A DNA stretch of 64,000 nt from Pelagicoccus mobilis. GTDB lineage: Bacteria; Verrucomicrobiota; Verrucomicrobiia; Opitutales; Opitutaceae. Position 1 is the stretch's first letter. Each line of letters begins with the position of its first letter. Below, in pieces: positions 24,490-33,547 of the stretch. The DNA is taken from assembly GCF_016595505.1 (NCBI RefSeq), contig NZ_JAENIL010000031.1, positions 32,137 to 96,136 on the forward strand, written 5' to 3'. The position numbers were made by a program, and so were the translations under genes. The notes beneath the pieces are model-generated. The model did not search any database and was not told the origin of the DNA. It was given only the letters and a program-made list of their open reading frames with translations.

Positions 24490-26826
24490 ATGACGCCTAC
24501 ACCCGACCCATCGCCGTTCCCTAGCCCAACCGCTCATTTCTGCTGGTACGACCGGGAACGCCCTAAGCCATTCTCGGCAGCATTCTTTAGACGTGCCTTC
24601 GAGATCTCCCAAATACCGTATCGTCTCTCCATAATTGTGAGTGCCGACAACCGCTACCGACTCTGGATAAACGGTATCCCGATCGGACGCGGCCCCTTAA
24701 AAGGCACTCCCTCCCGCTACTACGCGGAAACCTACGACCTCGCCCCCTTCCTCAAGCAAGGTCGAAACGTATTGGCAGCGGAAGTACGTTGGCTCGGAGA
24801 CCTAGGTCCCATAAGTGAGGTTCACACCGACGAACCAGGGCTCTACGTTCAAGGCATAGAAACCGAGATCCTAGATACTCCAGGAAAATGGAAAGTGCAC
24901 CCTGACACATCGCTTTCACCAAACGTCGACGACCCATACAAAGCAGCCCGCGGGTGGCTCGGCTATCTCGACAAGATCGACTACCGAGTTCAGCCCACAA
25001 ATTGGCAATCGCCAGAATTCAATGACTATCATTGGCAGACAACCCTCTCCGTAGGGGAGGTTCCAATACGTAACCCATGGGGCATCGATCCTGCCCATTG
25101 TCTAGTTGAGCGAGACATTCCACACCTCCTAGAAACGCCTCTTGATTTCGATAGCATACTCCTAAACCGCACGCCAACGGAGTTTCCCTTCACCATCCTA
25201 CCAGGCGAATCAAAAGAACTCTGGCTCGACGCTGGAAAGCTTACCACTGGCTACCCCAATCTCCACTTTACCGGAGGAGAAGGTCGCCGAATCGATATCA
25301 CCTACGCTGAAGCGCTCGGGAAATGGCAAGACGGACGTTGGGAAAAAAGCCGCCCGCGCTCGGATATAGACTCCTCTGAACCTCACGGCTACAGCGACTC
25401 CATAATCTTGGACGGAGGCCAAACGGTTTTCGAACCGTTCCACTGGAGAACCTTCTGGTTCATCAAGGTAAAAGTATATTCGGGCGACCAAGCAGTGACC
25501 CTAACACGAGCAGATTATCGCTTTACCACCTACCCTCAAGATTTCTCCGCTCGCTTCATTTGCGCCCACCCTCAAGTAAAGAAGCTATGGGATATCAGCC
25601 TTCGCACTCTCCAGCTCTGCGCTCACGAAACCTACGAAGACTGTCCCTATTTCGAGCAGCTCAACTACGTCGGAGACACGCGCCTGCAGGCCCTTTGCAG
25701 TTATTATCTCGCCAATGATACATCACTGGCAAAGCGCTGTATCCAACTTTATAGACACTCTCTTCAGTCGCACGGTCTTACCGCCAGCCGGGAGCCCTGC
25801 AACGAGCGACAAGAGATTCCAGCATTCTCTTTGCACTGGATCCTAATGCTCAACGACTATTGGAAATGGGTCGGCCCTGATGGACGGGACTTCGTTCGCT
25901 CCAACCTCCCCGCGGTAATCAGCGTCCTGTCCTATTTCCGGGATCATCTCAACCAACACGGTTTTGTGGGAGAGCTCGACAATTGGACTTGGACCGATTG
26001 GGTCGCGGGTTGGGAACGCGGCGTGTCCCCTGCCGACCAAGGCGGTAACGGGTCAACCTACCACACCGCCCTCTTCGCCCTAGCCCTTGAAGCCGCAACT
26101 CGACTCATAGACGAAACTGAAAGTTCCGACGATTCAGGGCAATGGAAAGCGCTTCGCGAACAGCTTCTCATATCCATCCGAGAAAAGACATGGAGCTCAG
26201 AGGATCTATATTTTCTGGACGGTCCCGGTCGGGAAGAAGACCCGTTTTCTCAGCACGCTCAAGCATGGGCTATCCTCTCTGGAGCAGCCACATCTGAACA
26301 ACGGGAAGCGCTAAAAGGCCGACTCCTCGACGATACTGAACTTAAGAAGATGTCTCTCTTTCAACGCTTCTACCTCTGCCAAGCCCTCGATCGAATCGGC
26401 GACTCGTCCCACTTTTTCCCAAAAACCCTAGATCCTTGGTATCAGCTTATCCATGACGCTTTCACCACATGGCCTGAAAATGAGAAAAACACACGCAGCG
26501 ACTGTCATGCCTGGAGTAGCTGGCCAGTAATCGAATTTTTCCAATCCCTACTCGGAGCCCGCCCCGCCAAACCAGGATGGCGAGAAATTCAAATCGCTCC
26601 CCGCTACGAGGCAACTCGCTCGGCCTGCGGCTCCTTTCCCTCCCCAGTCGGTGAAATCTCCATCAGCTGGGAATGCGACGAAAACGGATTCTTCCGCATC
26701 GACGCAAAGACTCCAACTGGTATCCCCACTTACCTCACGCTCCCAAACGGTCGGACAAACAGTTATCCCGACGGGGGGTTCATCGAACTGGAACTTCGGC
26801 CAAAGGCTCAAAGCGTAGAAGCATGA
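24490..26826 (+). CDS. GH78-type alpha-L-rhamnosidase-like protein (second copy)
   Basis: 778 residues, no signal peptide. It shares domain order with the protein at 467-2932: the N-terminal RLWINGIPIGRGPLKG lectin-like motif, then a barrel with HETYEDCPYFEQLNYVGDTR. D, E and D are again at +0, +5 and +12. Further on are the paired motifs WTWTDWVAGW and NTRSDCHAWSSWPVIEF. The two copies have clearly diverged and may act on different linkages. It lies 26 bases after the SASA gene and overlaps the next start by four bases (ATGA), so it is translationally coupled to the PepSY protein. Role inferred: cytoplasmic release of rhamnose or a related deoxyhexose. Confidence 0.82.
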   Translation: MTPTPDPSPFPSPTAHFCWYDRERPKPFSAAFFRRAFEISQIPYRLSIIVSADNRYRLWINGIPIGRGPLKGTPSRYYAETYDLAPFLKQGRNVLAAEVRWLGDLGPISEVHTDEPGLYVQGIETEILDTPGKWKVHPDTSLSPNVDDPYKAARGWLGYLDKIDYRVQPTNWQSPEFNDYHWQTTLSVGEVPIRNPWGIDPAHCLVERDIPHLLETPLDFDSILLNRTPTEFPFTILPGESKELWLDAGKLTTGYPNLHFTGGEGRRIDITYAEALGKWQDGRWEKSRPRSDIDSSEPHGYSDSIILDGGQTVFEPFHWRTFWFIKVKVYSGDQAVTLTRADYRFTTYPQDFSARFICAHPQVKKLWDISLRTLQLCAHETYEDCPYFEQLNYVGDTRLQALCSYYLANDTSLAKRCIQLYRHSLQSHGLTASREPCNERQEIPAFSLHWILMLNDYWKWVGPDGRDFVRSNLPAVISVLSYFRDHLNQHGFVGELDNWTWTDWVAGWERGVSPADQGGNGSTYHTALFALALEAATRLIDETESSDDSGQWKALREQLLISIREKTWSSEDLYFLDGPGREEDPFSQHAQAWAILSGAATSEQREALKGRLLDDTELKKMSLFQRFYLCQALDRIGDSSHFFPKTLDPWYQLIHDAFTTWPENEKNTRSDCHAWSSWPVIEFFQSLLGARPAKPGWREIQIAPRYEATRSACGSFPSPVGEISISWECDENGFFRIDAKTPTGIPTYLTLPNGRTNSYPDGGFIELELRPKAQSVEA

Positions 26827-27734
26827 ACCCCTTCCCGAGAAGCATTCGAACTAGGGCTCTGAAGCTCGTTCGTCGCTTCCATATGTATCTCGGTCTCCTG
26901 TTGCTCCCGTGGGTTTTACTCTACGGAGCGAGCGGATTTCTTTTTAATCACGTTTCCCCATTCTGGGGAGGAACGGTGGATACGGTTGCGACATTCACCC
27001 CTAAACAAATCGAAACGTACACTGACTTTCGCCCCATAGAGATCCAAGAACTATCTCACTCTCTCTTGTCCCGCATCTCTTCCGAGCTCGGCCAAGATTA
27101 TGAATTGAAAAGCGCCTGGCTACACGGCCCATTGCGCTTCGTAGGCGACCAAGGCACCCAAGGTGTGCGACTTCACCTGTCACCGAAAGACGGATCCTCA
27201 AATACAGTCGTATTCAGAAAACAGGGACCCGACCAGGAACATGCCCCCTACCATGGAATGTACGTGCACCTTCCGACCCCGCAACTAGAGCCCCTTGCAA
27301 AACAACTGAATACGCTGCTCGAAACAGAAGGCACAAAGCTCGACGTACCGCTGAGTCCCGCCATGCAAGGCTCAAACGCCGAGCTAAGGTTCGTACTAAT
27401 GGACCGTGACAGAAAAGAATGGCGAGGCGGTTACAATCTCGCAACGGGTAAGCTCACAGGAGTGGCCAATGATTCTCCCTCCCGATTCAACCTAAGTCTT
27501 GCCGCTAGGAGACTGCATACGAACCACAGCTACCCCGAGTCTATAAATAGCAAATGGGTTTGGACCCTGCTTAGCGACATGACCGCGCTTTCGCTCGTCA
27601 TCTGGGCCTTAACAGGTCTATTCATGTGGTGGCAAATTGTCCCAAGTCGAACGGCAGGCAGCTTGGTCCTCCTGAGTACAGCTTCGATCGCCTTCATCCT
27701 CTTTTTGCAAAACCTCAATTCCCTAGCCTTCTAG
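26823..27734 (+). CDS. PepSY-associated transmembrane protein
   Basis: 303 residues from the ATG overlapping the previous stop. TM1 is RRFHMYLGLLLLPWVLLYGASGFLFNH, the usual start of PepSY/'iron-regulated' membrane proteins, whose histidines may bind heme or metal. A periplasmic domain of about 190 residues follows, then WTLLSDMTALSLVIWALTGLFMWWQ and a last helix SLVLLSTASIAFILFL. Relatives act in siderophore or ferric reduction and membrane electron transfer. Finding it inside a glycosidase operon is odd; it could supply metal or electrons related to the siderophore-type TonB receptor, or its place could be accidental. No catalytic claim is made. Confidence 0.75.
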   Translation: MNPFPRSIRTRALKLVRRFHMYLGLLLLPWVLLYGASGFLFNHVSPFWGGTVDTVATFTPKQIETYTDFRPIEIQELSHSLLSRISSELGQDYELKSAWLHGPLRFVGDQGTQGVRLHLSPKDGSSNTVVFRKQGPDQEHAPYHGMYVHLPTPQLEPLAKQLNTLLETEGTKLDVPLSPAMQGSNAELRFVLMDRDRKEWRGGYNLATGKLTGVANDSPSRFNLSLAARRLHTNHSYPESINSKWVWTLLSDMTALSLVIWALTGLFMWWQIVPSRTAGSLVLLSTASIAFILFLQNLNSLAF

Positions 27735-27757
27735 GATACGAGATTCGCCTGAGTACC

Positions 27758-29032
27758 ATGTCCAGCCCTTCACAGAGTCCCTTGCCTCTTGGTATGTCTC
27801 CCGTCGAGCGAGAGGAGAAAAACGCATCAGACACCTCTTCGAGCTACAAGAGGCGGAAGGAAGTCGCTCTCATAATCGAAACTTCCAATGCCTACGCACG
27901 AAATTTACTGTATGGAATCGTCGACTACATTCGGAAGCACGAAACCTGGGCCTTTCACCTGGTTGAAAAAAGCCGCGGAGAAACCCCGCCCGACTGGCTC
28001 GAAAATTGGAAAGGACAGGGCATCATCGCTCGCATCGAAAACAAGCGTATCGCAGAATCGGTTACAAATTCGAATGTCCCCGCGATCGACCTGAGCGCCG
28101 GACGACACCTCCCCTTCCTACCCTGGGTAGAAACGGATGACAGACGCATCGCCCACCTCGCCTACGATCACTTCCACTCACGCGGTTTTACCCACTATGC
28201 ATTCGTCGGGGACTCTCGATTTAACTGGTCCAAGCAAAGGGGCGAAGCCTTTAAAGCAAAACTCAAGGAGAGCGGACTCTATTGCTTCAGTCGAAACGTT
28301 GATTCCGGCAACACTTTGAGACGTCCCGACAATGAATCACTCATCAAGTGGCTAAAAAATCTGCCAACGCCCATTGCCGTCTTCGCCTGCTACGACCTAA
28401 TGGGGCACCGCGTCCTAGAAGCCTGCCGTGAAGCAGGATTGTCCGTTCCCGAAGAAGTCGCAGTTCTTGGAGTCGACGACGACGAGCTCATCTGCGAACT
28501 CTCCAACCCGCCACTTTCCAGTATCATTCCCAACGCCCAGCTCGCTGGCTACACTGCAGCGGAACAGTTGGATCATATGATGAACGGATTCCACCCGCAA
28601 AGGATCGAAACGCTCATCCCTCCCATAGGAGTCACGACCCGTCAATCTACCGACATACTCGCCATAAACGATAGAGAGGTCGCCCTTGCCCTCCGTTTCA
28701 TTCGCGAACACGCCTGCGATCCTATCAGCGTAAGCGACCTGCTCAAGGCGGTTCCTCTCTCCCGACGTGCTCTGGAAGGAAGGTTCTCGGCTTTACTTAA
28801 AACCTCCCCTCATAAGGAAATTCTCAACGTCCGCCTCAATCGGATAAAACAGCTCTTGATTGAAACAAACTATTCGATCGAAGAAATCGCCTACAAAGCT
28901 GGATTCGAACACCCCGAGTACATGGGGGTCGTCTTCAAAAGGGAGCTTGGCGAAACCCCACATCATTTCCGAAAACGGAATCAATACGCCAAAACCGAAT
29001 CCCCACTCTCCCGGCCGAAAGCAAAGGACTAG
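27758..29032 (+). CDS. XylR-type regulator (LacI-like sensor + AraC DNA-binding domain)
   Basis: 424 residues from the ATG at 27758, 23 bases after the PepSY stop; a longer in-frame opening would overlap that gene by 100 bases. Residues 30-310 form a periplasmic-binding-protein-like sensor (EVALIIETSNAYARNLLYGI, WVETDDRRIAHLAYDHF, GFTHYAFVGDS, VAVLGVDDDELICELSNPPLSSI), as in XylR of E. coli. The final about 100 residues carry the AraC double HTH (CDPISVSDLLKAVPLSRRALEGRF and SIEEIAYKAGFEHPEYMGVVFKRE). It is probably a sugar-responsive activator of this operon or of the next genes. With LacI at 3.2 kb and the tandem AraC at 47 kb it is one of three regulators here. Confidence 0.9.
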   Translation: MSSPSQSPLPLGMSPVEREEKNASDTSSSYKRRKEVALIIETSNAYARNLLYGIVDYIRKHETWAFHLVEKSRGETPPDWLENWKGQGIIARIENKRIAESVTNSNVPAIDLSAGRHLPFLPWVETDDRRIAHLAYDHFHSRGFTHYAFVGDSRFNWSKQRGEAFKAKLKESGLYCFSRNVDSGNTLRRPDNESLIKWLKNLPTPIAVFACYDLMGHRVLEACREAGLSVPEEVAVLGVDDDELICELSNPPLSSIIPNAQLAGYTAAEQLDHMMNGFHPQRIETLIPPIGVTTRQSTDILAINDREVALALRFIREHACDPISVSDLLKAVPLSRRALEGRFSALLKTSPHKEILNVRLNRIKQLLIETNYSIEEIAYKAGFEHPEYMGVVFKRELGETPHHFRKRNQYAKTESPLSRPKAKD

Positions 29033-29051
29033 TCAATCAATCGTCCAATTG

Positions 29052-29063
29052 CTTAACGGAATA
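29052..29063 (-). promoter_or_regulatory. Weak operator-like site before the esterase at 29.1 kb
   Basis: TTAACGGAATAA on the plus strand, i.e. TTATTCCGTTAA on the minus: two mismatches to the consensus, in the 85-base gap after the XylR gene. Confidence 0.3.
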
Positions 29064-29117
29064 AGCTCCGCCAAAAATCGAGGAGAAAACTTACCAATAC
29101 ATAATTCTCCCAACAAA

Positions 29118-29933
29118 ATGAAACTAACGAAATTCGAGTCCCCGCTTTGGAACGGCGACGTACCTGTTCCACACGACACCAACCTCGTAGAGACGCACTA
29201 TTTCCAGCCCGACACCGAAGCCTACAAGGATGTCGCGACACCGCTTCTCTCCCTGCAGCTCATCGAGTCTTCTTCCGCATTGCCCACCGTTCTCGTGTGC
29301 CCAGGAGGCGGATACGACATACTCGCCTGGGACAAAGAGGGAACGGAAATTGCCGACTGGCTGAACAGTCTCGGCTTCTCTGCAGCGATACTGAAATACC
29401 GCACCTCCCAAAATCGCGTAGGAGCCCTTCAAGATGCGCAAAGAGCAATGGGTATCTTGCGTTCCAAAGCGCAGGAGTGGAATCTAGATCAACAGCAGAT
29501 TGGAATACTAGGCTTTTCCGCAGGGGCTCACCTCTCCGTCAACCTCTGCTCCAACTACAACAGTCGTTCGTACTCCGCCGTGGACGAAGCCGATCTGCTC
29601 TCCTGCCTTCCAGACTTCGCACTCCTCGTCTACCCAGCTTACCTTGCCGACGAAAAACTTCAGCTCTGCGAAGGGCTAGCTGTCACCAGCAAAACGCCGC
29701 CAAGCTTCATCGTCCATACCCAAGACGATCCCATCCCGGTGACCAATGCGATCGCTTACTACTTGGAGTTGCAACGCCAGAACGTTCCTTCCGAGCTGCA
29801 CATTTTCCCTCACGGCGGCCATGGCTACGGTATCCGTCCATCCGAGCATGCGGTCTCAGGTTGGCACGAACTCGCTAAAGATTGGCTCCAACGCAGAGTC
29901 CAGAAACCAGAACCCGCGACTGCAAGTACCTAA
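29118..29933 (+). CDS. Alpha/beta-hydrolase, BD-FAE/acetyl-xylan-esterase-like
   Basis: 271 residues from the ATG at 29118; the open frame extends upstream into the XylR gene, which is unlikely to be translated. The protein has LPTVLVCPGGGYDILAWDKEG (oxyanion HGGG-like loop), the nucleophile elbow IGILGFSAGAHLSVNL, and TPPSFIVHTQDDPIPVTNA plus HIFPHGGHGYGIRP for the acid and His. It lacks a signal peptide, so it would deacylate imported sugars in the cytoplasm. It is followed 10 bases later by a secreted ADP-ribosylglycohydrolase-fold gene. Confidence 0.85.
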   Translation: MKLTKFESPLWNGDVPVPHDTNLVETHYFQPDTEAYKDVATPLLSLQLIESSSALPTVLVCPGGGYDILAWDKEGTEIADWLNSLGFSAAILKYRTSQNRVGALQDAQRAMGILRSKAQEWNLDQQQIGILGFSAGAHLSVNLCSNYNSRSYSAVDEADLLSCLPDFALLVYPAYLADEKLQLCEGLAVTSKTPPSFIVHTQDDPIPVTNAIAYYLELQRQNVPSELHIFPHGGHGYGIRPSEHAVSGWHELAKDWLQRRVQKPEPATAST

Positions 29934-29943
29934 ATTTTCACCA

Positions 29944-31200
29944 ATGCCACTCAAATCAATCGCAACGATCTCAGCGCTCTTCCTGCTGCACACCCAGTCT
30001 ACCTTCGCACAAGCTGAAGAGGGCCTGAAACGGATCTCCGAAACGGACTTAAAGGACAAGATCCACGGCTACTGGATCGGCCAACTCACTGGAAATTACA
30101 TAGGCTTCCCCTTTGAAAATCTCTACGACGAAGAGCCTATCCCAGTCTTTATCGAACGCTATTACACCTTCAAGGATGCCGAAGCACTCGGGCTGAAAAT
30201 GAACCTCGATGACCGACGATCCTATACCCCCATCCTAGCCGATGCCCTTGGCGGAGCCTGGAGCGACGATGACACAGATATCGAATTCGCCACCTTGCAT
30301 GCCGTTGAAGAATATGGGCTCGACATCACCTATCCTGAAATCGTCGCCTTTTGGAAGAAACACGTAAACCGCTACATCTGGGCCGCAGCCCGCGCAGCGC
30401 GTGACAATATGGATACAGGGCTTCTTCCACCCGAAACAGGAGATCGCGAAAACAACCACCGCTGGTTTGGCATCTCCTCGCAACTCATGACGGAGATCTG
30501 GGGAGCCTTCTATCCAGGTATGACACTACAAGCCGCTGAACGTGCCGAATGGAATGCCAAAATGATGACCGCCGACTGGGCGACTCATCCGGACATCGTC
30601 TACGCATCCATGTACAGTGCCGCCTTTTTCGAAAGCGACGTCAGGAAACTCGTCACTGATGCAGCCCGCAAGCTTCCCAAAGAGAGTCCTTATCGCCGGG
30701 GAATAGAAGAAACCCTTATGTGGAGCCTCCAACACGCTGACTGGCACGTCACGAGGAAGCTGATACACGATAAGTACTACACTCGCGTCGACGACTTCGA
30801 AGTTCCCTATGAAATGGGCGGGGCTGTGATCAATGGCCTAATCGGAATCATGTCGATCCTCTATGGCGAGGGCGACTTCATGAAAACCGTTTCCATCGCA
30901 ACAACCGCGGGCTACGACTGCGACAATCAAGCAGCTACCTGCGGTGGCCTCCTGGGGATTATCAATGGTGGCAGTTCCATTCCAGACACGCTTACCAGAG
31001 ACCTCCCAAGCCGCTGGCCATGGGAAACACCATTCAACGACCAGTACATCAACTATTCGCGTGACGGTTTACCCAACTTCACTCGAATCAGCGATATCGT
31101 TACTCGCATTCAGAGAATCGCCGAACAAGCTATCTTCGAAAACGGAGGCCGCAAACTCAGGCAAGATGGGCAGGTGGTCTATGAGATCGTCACCAACTAG
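29944..31200 (+). CDS. Secreted ADP-ribosylglycohydrolase-fold protein
   Basis: 418 residues with a clear signal peptide (KSIATISALFLLHTQSTFA), start chosen at the ATG just after the esterase stop. DraG-like motifs: IHGYWIGQLTGNYIGFPFE near the N-terminus, W106-S-D-D-D-T-D112 and the C-terminal metal motif G-Y-D325-C-D327-N-Q-A-A-T-C-G. Classical members remove ADP-ribose from proteins in the cytosol, which makes no sense for an exported protein. In this setting a glycoside-cleaving role on the locus substrate is more likely (inference). It converges on the NIF3 gene with a 9-base gap. Confidence 0.8.
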   Translation: MPLKSIATISALFLLHTQSTFAQAEEGLKRISETDLKDKIHGYWIGQLTGNYIGFPFENLYDEEPIPVFIERYYTFKDAEALGLKMNLDDRRSYTPILADALGGAWSDDDTDIEFATLHAVEEYGLDITYPEIVAFWKKHVNRYIWAAARAARDNMDTGLLPPETGDRENNHRWFGISSQLMTEIWGAFYPGMTLQAAERAEWNAKMMTADWATHPDIVYASMYSAAFFESDVRKLVTDAARKLPKESPYRRGIEETLMWSLQHADWHVTRKLIHDKYYTRVDDFEVPYEMGGAVINGLIGIMSILYGEGDFMKTVSIATTAGYDCDNQAATCGGLLGIINGGSSIPDTLTRDLPSRWPWETPFNDQYINYSRDGLPNFTRISDIVTRIQRIAEQAIFENGGRKLRQDGQVVYEIVTN

Positions 31201-31209
31201 TAGATACAT

Positions 31210-32001
31210 CTAGACCGCTACGAACGGATCTCCGGACTCGATGTATTCAACTTGCACTTCCGGCAAGATACGTCGTAGCCAGCTTGCTGCGTGCTTCATG
31301 CCTCCTTCCTCGGACGCCGAGTGACCGAGAATCAAGTAGGCTTTTCGCTGCCCAAGGGCAACGGCATCACGCACATACTCCACCGTCTCCCATTCTCGCG
31401 ATTCACCTCCGACTAGAAGCTCGACCGACTCGTCACGCAAAGCCTGGATCTGCGAGCGAGACGCAGGAGCGCCGGCGCAAAAGGCGACTTGACTCACCAC
31501 GAGATCCGGATCTCCAACCAAACGTGGACACGTCGCGTTGAGAGCGACCTTCAAAGCATTCGCTACATCAGCAACCGTCTGCTCTGAAATGCGAAACCGC
31601 TTATAGGATCCTTCGATTCGAAAGTCGCTCCACCCCATTTCCTCAACCACCCCAACATCGATTAGGTCGGGACGGATCGCGTGCATGTAATCATGAAAAC
31701 GCCACACGGCCAAACCGGAGTCCTCAATCAGTTGGCGCTTTTCTCTTTGAACCGTATCAGCCTCCATCCATTCGAAGAACTCATCGGACGCGTTATACCA
31801 AGTCGGTTCGTGAGTCACGATCATTTCCGCGCCGCAGGCGATCGCCTTTCGAACAACCTCCACCGAAGCGACAAAACAAACAGCAACCCTCGAAACTGAC
31901 ATAGACTCGGATCCGCACTTAAGCGTATCGTTGCTCCTTTCTCTGGGCTCCCCAACCGAGTGCTTGATAATCCGATCAGTGATTTTCTCAACAGTGAGCA
32001 T
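31210..32001 (-). CDS. NIF3-family metal-binding protein
   Basis: 263 residues. It has the Nif3/YbgI metal-site motifs: MIVTHEPTWYN near residue 60 and YLILGHSASEEGGMKHAA near the C-terminus, with an intervening VSQVAFCAGAPASRSQIQ segment. The family is annotated as GTP cyclohydrolase I type 2 or simply dinuclear metal hydrolase; true activity is unsettled. It lies 121 bases after the GH140-like gene on the same strand and probably ends that transcription unit. Confidence 0.82.
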   Translation of the reverse strand: MLTVEKITDRIIKHSVGEPRERSNDTLKCGSESMSVSRVAVCFVASVEVVRKAIACGAEMIVTHEPTWYNASDEFFEWMEADTVQREKRQLIEDSGLAVWRFHDYMHAIRPDLIDVGVVEEMGWSDFRIEGSYKRFRISEQTVADVANALKVALNATCPRLVGDPDLVVSQVAFCAGAPASRSQIQALRDESVELLVGGESREWETVEYVRDAVALGQRKAYLILGHSASEEGGMKHAASWLRRILPEVQVEYIESGDPFVAV

Positions 32002-32122
32002 AAGACGATCCCAAAACTGGTTTTTAGCGATTCTCTACGATTCCAGCAAATGGGTTCACCAGAACAACTGTAATCCGTTAGAGACCGTTCACTCTGAGTA
32101 ACGTCTTATCCGATTGGACACG

Positions 32123-33517
32123 TCAACTTCCCGGTTTTCCATAACCACGTTCGGCGTCGTCAATCACAAGCACCCAATCCGGTCCCCCCATGTCTAGACT
32201 GACTCGGTCTTCCCACTTGGGACTATAGGTGCCTTCGTTTTCGAAGGATTCGATAAAGTAGGTCAATCCAGTCCGAGGATCATACCACCAAGCCTTCAAT
32301 CGACCTCCCTCGATCACGCTCGTATCCAACTTCAAAGCACGAGCAATCGACAGATAGGCCATAATATAACTAGCATCCTTTTCTCCCAGTACGCCATCGC
32401 GTGTAATCTGGATATAAGCGCTGCCAAAATTCTCCTCCGTCAGAAGCAACGATTGATCGGGGATCCGACTTAGAAAAGGCCTCGACTCCATCAGAGAACG
32501 CAAATGCCGCATCTGGTAGGAAACCGGCGAATCGATTGCGACATGCCAGGGATCTTCCGCCCAAACGATTGGCTCCCTCCCTTCCTCAAGCATCTGCCAA
32601 ACGCTGTTATGTCCATAGCTATGCCCGAACGCACCCGCGAAAACAGATAGATAGGCAGACTTGCGAATGTCGTAAGCGTCGAACCTGCCATTTACCTCAT
32701 TCCAGCCAATCGGTATCTGCTCGTAAGCCGGTTCGGCATTGAGCACCGGCTTCGCTGGATGGGTCAGATAGTCACTTCCAATATCTTCCCATACTGGGAT
32801 GTCACGAGCGTCATGCCCCGACTGTCTCATGTGAAAATCAAGCCAAGGAGTGTCGGGAAAATACTCCGTCGTCGCGTGGCCTCCGCCTGGATGATAGCTG
32901 ATTAAATGCTTGCCGCCATCTCCTTCCTTCAAGCCGCTGGCCATACTGTCCCAAATATCTTCCGTATCTTCAGGAGAGCGATCCCCGCCCAGAACCCACA
33001 CGATGTTCCAAGCGTCTCGATAGCGTTCCCCCAAAAAACGACCATAGGCGCGAGCGGTTTCCTTTGAGAACAAGCTGTGGTTCTCGAAAAGCGGATGCGC
33101 CTTGTCCTGAGCATGAGCGCCCCAGGTTGGCAGCATCGCCAGATAGACCCCCTGTTCCGCAGCCAAAGACACGACCTTATCAACGTGCTGAAAGTAGGCT
33201 TCGTTGGGACGAGTAGGATCTAGATCCTCGAGCGGCAGATGGCCATCGGGAGTCGGATCCGTCAGGCCATTGCACTCCGCTAACAATACGACTTGTACGA
33301 CCGTGAATCCCTTCGCGGCACGATTTCGCAAATAGCGCTCGCTCTCCTCGAGATCCAATCGATGAACCAACTCCCAAGCCGTGTCCGCGAGCCAAAATAA
33401 GGGGTTTCCGTCGTCGGTTTCCAAATACCGACCATTTTCGCTGACTCTCAAGTACTGAGCCTGAATAAAAACGCTACTCATCGCCGAAAACGTAAAGAGT
33501 ACGAAGAGCAGCTTCAT
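32123..33517 (-). CDS. Secreted GH140-like (DUF4038) glycoside hydrolase
   Basis: 464 residues with signal peptide (MKLLFVLFTFSAMSSVFIQA). It matches the apiosidase-like GH140/DUF4038 family: YLRVSENGRYLETDDGNPLFWLADTAWEL at the start, then a TIM barrel with YLRNRAAKGFTVVQVVLLAE, WNIVWVLGGDRS, VLNAEPAYEQIP (candidate nucleophile Glu) and GAFGHSYGHNSVWQM. A C-terminal beta domain ends GLTYFIESF onward. The characterised member cleaves apiose from rhamnogalacturonan II; the substrate here may differ. Third gene of the 35.4-32.1 kb operon, 30 bases after the ThuA-like gene. Confidence 0.85.
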   Translation of the reverse strand: MKLLFVLFTFSAMSSVFIQAQYLRVSENGRYLETDDGNPLFWLADTAWELVHRLDLEESERYLRNRAAKGFTVVQVVLLAECNGLTDPTPDGHLPLEDLDPTRPNEAYFQHVDKVVSLAAEQGVYLAMLPTWGAHAQDKAHPLFENHSLFSKETARAYGRFLGERYRDAWNIVWVLGGDRSPEDTEDIWDSMASGLKEGDGGKHLISYHPGGGHATTEYFPDTPWLDFHMRQSGHDARDIPVWEDIGSDYLTHPAKPVLNAEPAYEQIPIGWNEVNGRFDAYDIRKSAYLSVFAGAFGHSYGHNSVWQMLEEGREPIVWAEDPWHVAIDSPVSYQMRHLRSLMESRPFLSRIPDQSLLLTEENFGSAYIQITRDGVLGEKDASYIMAYLSIARALKLDTSVIEGGRLKAWWYDPRTGLTYFIESFENEGTYSPKWEDRVSLDMGGPDWVLVIDDAERGYGKPGS

Positions 33518-33547
33518 TGCAATAGACCCGGTCCTCTAGCGGAAATC

